From: Ornithomonoglobus_A sp045612845
GTDB taxonomy: Bacteria; Bacillota; Clostridia; UBA1381
Assembly: GCA_045612845.1 (NCBI GenBank)
Contig: JAZKZV010000017.1
Span: 62,001-126,000 of the forward strand
Direction: 5' to 3'
Length of the DNA: 64,000 nt
Part shown: positions 60,148-64,000 of the stretch, in pieces
Layout of the letters: every line of letters starts with the position of its first letter
How positions within the stretch are numbered: the stretch's first letter is position 1
Notes under the pieces: model-generated
The model's database searches: none
Seen by the model: the letters and a program-made list of their open reading frames with translations, nothing else
What the model was told of the DNA's origin: nothing
Program-made: the position numbers and the translations under genes

Positions 60148-61572
60148 TTACTTTAAAACTGATACAGCATCACCTATCGTTTTCTCTAATGCTTCTCTGC
60201 CATATTTGTCAACTTCTGCTTTGTTCTTCTCTCCATGAGTCAGACAGCCTGCACCACCGATACAGCCACCCACGCATGCCATACCCTCTATAAAGTTGGC
60301 ATCAAGTACATTTTTACTCTTTTTAAGAAGTGCTACTCTGCACTCTTCTATTCCATCACACGGAATTGCCTTTAGGTCAAAATCAATATTCTGCTCCTTT
60401 AACCCTTGTGCAACCGCATCGGAAAGTCCGCCGCTACGTGCAAATATTCTTCCAAAGTATGAGGCATTATCAAGAACATCCTCCTCAAGAGTTGTAATAT
60501 CAATATCCTTACTGTCATATAATGCCTGAAGCTCTTCAAATGTCATAACCGCATCAACATACGGTTTTACCCTCTCTAACTGCGCCTCAGCTTTTTTTGC
60601 AGTACACGGACCTATAAACACAACCTTTGCATTTAAATCAGTTTCTTTTATGTACTTTGCAAGTGTTGCCATAGGCGACAGATTATGCGATATATGCTCT
60701 ACCATATCCGGGAAAGCAGACTTTACATATGATACAAATGCGGGACAACACGAGCTTGTTAAAAATCCTTTTTCTGAAAGCTCCTTTGATTCCTCCTGTG
60801 CAACCATATCAGCACCAAGTGCCGCTTCTACAACTGTGTAAAATCCAAGCTCTTTAAGTCCGGCTATTACCTGGCCAAGCTTTGCATACGTAAACTGACT
60901 CGAAATTGACGGTGCAACCATAGCATACACCTTGTAATTCTTATTGTCTTCGCTATTCTTTATTAAATCAATAACATCAAGAATATATGATTTATCCATA
61001 ATTGCTCCAAACGGGCACTGATATACACATGCACCACAGGATGTACACTTGTCATTATCAATTACTGCTGCTCCGTTATCTTCATCTATCGAAATAGCCT
61101 TTATTTTACAAGCGTTCTGACATGGACGTTTACGATTAACAATAGCAGAATACGGGCATACCTTTGCGCACTGTCCACACTCAACACATTTTGACTTGTC
61201 TATGTGTGCAACGTGGTTATTGTCAAAGGAGATTGCACCTCTTTTACATACGTCCTCGCATCTGTGAGCAAGACAGCCTCTGCATGAGTCGGTTACCTCA
61301 TATCCTGCCGCGGGGCACTCATCACATGCAACTTCAATCACCTCAATAACGTTCGGGTTTTCTCTATCGCCACCCATTGCAACTTTTACACGTTCTGCAA
61401 GAATTGCTCTTTCCTTATACACGCAACAACGCATTGTCGGTGTTTTACCGGGAACAATTATTTTTGGTATATCAAGAATGCTTTGTGCTAACGTATTACT
61501 CCATGAGTGTTTTGCAACCTCACGAAGAACCTTATACTTTAAATGCTGTACTTTAGTGTCGAATTTTCTCAT
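60148..61572 (-). CDS. Monomeric [FeFe] hydrogenase, group B-like
   Basis: The 474-aa protein is rich in N-terminal Cys clusters (CDECP, CRGCLAHRCEDVC, CVECGQCAKVCP, CTSCGACVYQCP: several [4Fe-4S] sites). The H-cluster domain follows: FLTSSCCPAFVSY (L1), IGPCTAKKAEA (L2), MACVGGCIGGAG (L3), supplying the four ligand Cys. The motifs fit the group B sub-class (TSCCPAF, GPCTAKK) rather than HydA1. It would oxidise or produce H2 via ferredoxin. It lies 53 nt from the dehydrogenase on the same strand. HydEFG maturases are not in the window. Confidence 0.88.
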   Translation of the reverse strand: MRKFDTKVQHLKYKVLREVAKHSWSNTLAQSILDIPKIIVPGKTPTMRCCVYKERAILAERVKVAMGGDRENPNVIEVIEVACDECPAAGYEVTDSCRGCLAHRCEDVCKRGAISFDNNHVAHIDKSKCVECGQCAKVCPYSAIVNRKRPCQNACKIKAISIDEDNGAAVIDNDKCTSCGACVYQCPFGAIMDKSYILDVIDLIKNSEDNKNYKVYAMVAPSISSQFTYAKLGQVIAGLKELGFYTVVEAALGADMVAQEESKELSEKGFLTSSCCPAFVSYVKSAFPDMVEHISHNLSPMATLAKYIKETDLNAKVVFIGPCTAKKAEAQLERVKPYVDAVMTFEELQALYDSKDIDITTLEEDVLDNASYFGRIFARSGGLSDAVAQGLKEQNIDFDLKAIPCDGIEECRVALLKKSKNVLDANFIEGMACVGGCIGGAGCLTHGEKNKAEVDKYGREALEKTIGDAVSVLK

Positions 61573-61625
61573 TGATTTTTATAATCCTTTCTCCACTTTT
61601 CCTAAATATATAAAATCAAAATTTA

Positions 61626-62573
61626 TCAAAGACCTGAGTCTCTTATTATTCCCTTTAGTACATCCGCAGACTCATAAAGTCTTTTCATTTCATCATCAGC
61701 AAGTTGGTTTGCAATAATAGATTGCACACCTGTTGAGTCAACAACTGCAAGAGAGCTAAGACAAACATCTTTTATTCCATACTCGCCATCATGCAATGTT
61801 GATACCGTCATAACACTTCCCGCATCACCGCATACAGTCTTTACAATATGCATACATGAGGTTGCAACACCATAAACTGTACAACCCTTTCTTTCTATAA
61901 TCTTTCCGCCTGATTTTTTTACATACTTTTCTACTTCTTCGTGAGTATATTCAGAAGCAAGAAAATACTCAGTAGCAAGCGACTCTCTGTATTCTGATAA
62001 TGGTACACCTGCAATAGTAGCAGTAGACCATGCTACAAACGAGCTTTCACCATGCTCACCCAAAACGTTAGCATGTACTTGTTTTTTGTTTACATTATAA
62101 ATTTCTGCAAGACGTGTTCTTAGTCTTATAGTATCAAGCAATGTACCTGAGCCGATAACCTGATTTTTGGGAAGACCTGTGCACTTTAGGAATGCATATG
62201 TAAGTATATCCACAGGATTTGCAACAATTATGTACATAGCATTTGGAGCATATTTTGTAATTTTGGGAGCTATATCCTTTATAATTCCAACATTTGTGTT
62301 AACAAGGTCGAGTCTTGTCTGTCCGGGCTTTCTACCCACACCGCTCGTTATAATTACAAACTGAGAACCTGCGGCATCTCTGTAATCACCCGCGTATATA
62401 TCACTGTTTTCCAAAAATGGCGTTGCCTGCTTGATATCAAGAGCCTCACCTAATGCTTTGTCTGTATTTACATCTATCAATACCACTTCTGATGCTGCAT
62501 CACGTGCAAGAAGTGAATATGCAGTTGTTGCACCAACTGAGCCTGCTCCGATTATTGTTACTTTAACCTTCAT
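61626..62573 (-). CDS. L-lactate/malate dehydrogenase family, Arg at specificity position
   Basis: The 315-aa NAD-dependent 2-hydroxyacid dehydrogenase has the Rossmann motif IIGAGSVGATTAYS, IDVNTDKALGEALD (NAD-specific Asp), GEHGESS (catalytic His) and IGSGTLLDTIRLR, all LDH-type. The substrate-loop reads GVGRKPGQTR, so position 102 is Arg as in malate dehydrogenases rather than Gln as in most LDHs. It may therefore favour oxaloacetate. It stands between the SpoIIE-type phosphatase and hydrogenase genes (53 nt). No fermentation operon partner is visible. Confidence 0.88.
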   Translation of the reverse strand: MKVKVTIIGAGSVGATTAYSLLARDAASEVVLIDVNTDKALGEALDIKQATPFLENSDIYAGDYRDAAGSQFVIITSGVGRKPGQTRLDLVNTNVGIIKDIAPKITKYAPNAMYIIVANPVDILTYAFLKCTGLPKNQVIGSGTLLDTIRLRTRLAEIYNVNKKQVHANVLGEHGESSFVAWSTATIAGVPLSEYRESLATEYFLASEYTHEEVEKYVKKSGGKIIERKGCTVYGVATSCMHIVKTVCGDAGSVMTVSTLHDGEYGIKDVCLSSLAVVDSTGVQSIIANQLADDEMKRLYESADVLKGIIRDSGL

Positions 62574-62585
62574 AATTTATCCTCC

Positions 62586-63758
62586 CTAAAAATAGCTCAC
62601 CTTAATTCTTTTTCCCATAAGCTTAAGACACTTTGATAGTTCTTCAACCAAATTCATCTTAATACTGAAATTTATCGGCAAATCCGGATTTTGATGTGCA
62701 GGGTTTATAGCTCTTCCCACATAAAAATTTATATCCGTTGCCTCTTCAAACAAGAGCTGGCAAATAAGCGCTGCACCGTCCCGCTTAAAATTCCACTTTT
62801 CGTACATTTCATTTTTATCCAGATAATCCTTTGCATACTCAAGGACTCTGTTTACTGTTATAACTCCCTCAGTTACAAGGTCTACACCCTCAATTTTAGC
62901 TATTGGCGGAATATCTGATTTTTCAAAATTCAGTGATGCCTGTAATGGTTTGCCTAAATATTTTGCCGCAATAGAAGATGTTGTACCGCCGCATATAATA
63001 TGCTTACCCTCTTTTGAAAAGAACAGGGACATCATCCTGTCAGCGTCATCACGATTTGACGGAGGGCCAAACAGTATATTCATAGGCTCGCGCTTTCTGA
63101 TTTTAATAATACAGGCAGTGGCATCATCACCAGGCTTATTACCATATAGTCTGTCGCATTCATCAACAAGGATTGTTGAAAGATTTTTTGCTGTCATATT
63201 GGTTGCAGACATAACCTCCATGTAGGATATAATGTCTTCACGTTTCCAGCCGAAGTTATATGCAAGTCCTATCCCTGCATGCGGACAACCATCACTCATG
63301 GCAATAAATATATCATTTTCGCACAGCTTTAATTCTGTCTTGTATATTTTCTTACCGTCTATGTTCATCTCCGTTTTGGGATATTCATAATTTTCATTAT
63401 TTCTGAGCACTATAACATGCGGATTATCATACTGAATAATTTCAGCACTCTCATTATCTATTATGCGGATGATTGTGAATGTTGAATAAGCAACACCCCT
63501 TAACGAGCAAACCGGCAAGGTTGCCGCTATGGTTGATACACACTCTTCAATAGGTAGTCCCGATGCCATCATGGTAGAAATAATTTTAGATGTCAGTGTA
63601 GAAAGAATACTTGCCTTAACTCCGCTTCCCAAACCATCTGCAAGAACAACAACGGTCGAATTATCACTTTGCTCAATAATTTCTACATGGTCTCCGCAAA
63701 GCTGTTCTCCGTAATGGTTAATACTTTTATAGCCGATATCTGCACATAAATTATTCAT
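62586..63758 (-). CDS. SpoIIE-type serine phosphatase
   Basis: The 390-aa protein has a PPM/SpoIIE phosphatase domain in its first ~225 residues: GDHVEIIE, VLADGLGSGVKAS (metal Asp), FIAMSDGCPHAG and PGDDATACII (final metal Asp). The C-terminal ~165 residues (IICGGTTSSIAAKYLG, INPAHQNPDLP) are unfamiliar. Such phosphatases are found beside PAS-bearing [FeFe] hydrogenases in Clostridia, apparently forming a redox-sensing signalling module. It overlaps the upstream PAS gene by 8 nt, so it is co-translated. Confidence 0.86.
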   Translation of the reverse strand: MNNLCADIGYKSINHYGEQLCGDHVEIIEQSDNSTVVVLADGLGSGVKASILSTLTSKIISTMMASGLPIEECVSTIAATLPVCSLRGVAYSTFTIIRIIDNESAEIIQYDNPHVIVLRNNENYEYPKTEMNIDGKKIYKTELKLCENDIFIAMSDGCPHAGIGLAYNFGWKREDIISYMEVMSATNMTAKNLSTILVDECDRLYGNKPGDDATACIIKIRKREPMNILFGPPSNRDDADRMMSLFFSKEGKHIICGGTTSSIAAKYLGKPLQASLNFEKSDIPPIAKIEGVDLVTEGVITVNRVLEYAKDYLDKNEMYEKWNFKRDGAALICQLLFEEATDINFYVGRAINPAHQNPDLPINFSIKMNLVEELSKCLKLMGKRIKVSYF

Positions 63759-64000
63759 CCTGAATCGACTCCTTTAGTTTAGCAAGTGCTATTTTGGTTT
63801 CTGCCGCAGTTTCACCAAGCAAAGAGGCGATTTCCTGAACTATTCGCATTTGCTTATCTACTACCTTATCGGCCACCTCAATTGTCTGTCGGCTTATATT
63901 CTCCTTCTTTTCGCGCTCTTTTTCTTCATCAGTAATATCACGCATAATACCTATCAGAAGATGTGAATCCTGGTCATATACTACTGCTTGTTCGATATAG
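63751..64000 (-). CDS. C-terminal part of PAS-domain protein (probable sensory [FeFe] hydrogenase), 5'-partial
   Basis: The frame is open to the window edge. The last 82 residues read as the end of a PAS domain (YIEQAVVYDQDSHLLIGIMRDIT), followed by a charged helix (EEKEREKKENISRQTIE) and a C-terminal region with KQMRIVQEIASLLGETAAETK, the ending I associate with clostridial group C (HydS-like) [FeFe] hydrogenases, in which Cys clusters and a truncated H-cluster precede a PAS domain. Those upstream parts lie outside the window. The neighbouring phosphatase supports a sensory module. Identity rests on the tail only. Confidence 0.6.
   Translation of the reverse strand, partial: YIEQAVVYDQDSHLLIGIMRDITDEEKEREKKENISRQTIEVADKVVDKQMRIVQEIASLLGETAAETKIALAKLKESIQDE

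Overview
The window is AT-rich Clostridia-type (Firmicutes) DNA. The grounds are strong AGGAGG ribosome binding sites, near-consensus TTGACA-N17-TATAAT promoters, a dnaG-rpoD order, a groES-groEL operon with a CIRCE operator, a Spo0A-type DNA-binding domain, BofC-, DUF421- and DUF4363-like sporulation-associated proteins, two [FeFe]-hydrogenase genes, rubrerythrin, pta-ackA and an ABC-F protein. An anaerobic, fermentative, probably gut-associated and poorly characterised clostridium fits best; no rRNA gene is present, so I cannot name the genus.

Layout. 1-7.8 kb: cut-off SGNH/polysaccharide deacetylase, ACT protein + arylacetate-CoA ligase, ackA-pta, PHP phosphoesterase, M20 amidohydrolase. 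8-11.5 kb: SLH-glucosaminidase, ABC-F protein, dtd. 11.5-13.1 kb: AT-rich accessory patch with a small membrane protein, a direct repeat, a hairpin array and a HAD phosphatase. 13.1-21.6 kb: aconitase, phosphoesterases, TraX-like protein, prmA, rpoD, dnaG. 21.7-25.3 kb: groESL, BofC-like protein and a Spo0A lacking most of its receiver domain. 25.3-31.1 kb: DUF421/DUF4363 pair and the mltG-methyltransferase-U32-oxidoreductase run. 31.2-34 kb: Wzz/BY-kinase/lipoprotein operon. 34.1-43 kb: tRNA-Met, hairpin array, MBL-fold protein, ileS, solitary holin-amidase cassette, rpsF-ssb-rpsR, tRNA-Leu. 43-48.8 kb: surface-protein operon (79-aa membrane protein, 1176-aa exported beta-helix protein, 54-aa peptide) preceded by a predicted invertible promoter and a tyrosine recombinase. 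49-58.8 kb: carbohydrate-catabolic island (GH28, two AraC regulators, two paralogous putative deacetylases, Gfo/Idh/MocA, DMT-type transporter, GNAT-like acyltransferase, M20 peptidase). 58.9-64 kb: PRTase, rubrerythrin, group-B-type [FeFe] hydrogenase, LDH/MDH-family dehydrogenase, SpoIIE-type phosphatase and the end of a PAS-bearing protein, probably a sensory hydrogenase.

Most notable. (1) A 263-bp segment at 47699-47961 is bounded by identical 24-bp inverted repeats, each built like a tyrosine-recombinase site. It carries a consensus promoter aimed at the surface operon and sits against a tyrosine-recombinase gene: a predicted phase-variation switch, currently ON. (2) A three-copy, about 102-nt imperfect-palindrome element with compensatory changes abuts the stop codons of pta, a metallophosphoesterase gene and mltG. 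(3) There are two hairpin arrays built on separator words (GCGATATA; ATGAAATC), one of which extends a HAD open frame spuriously. (4) The Spo0A lacks its phosphorylation site. (5) The LDH-like protein has Arg at the substrate-specificity position.
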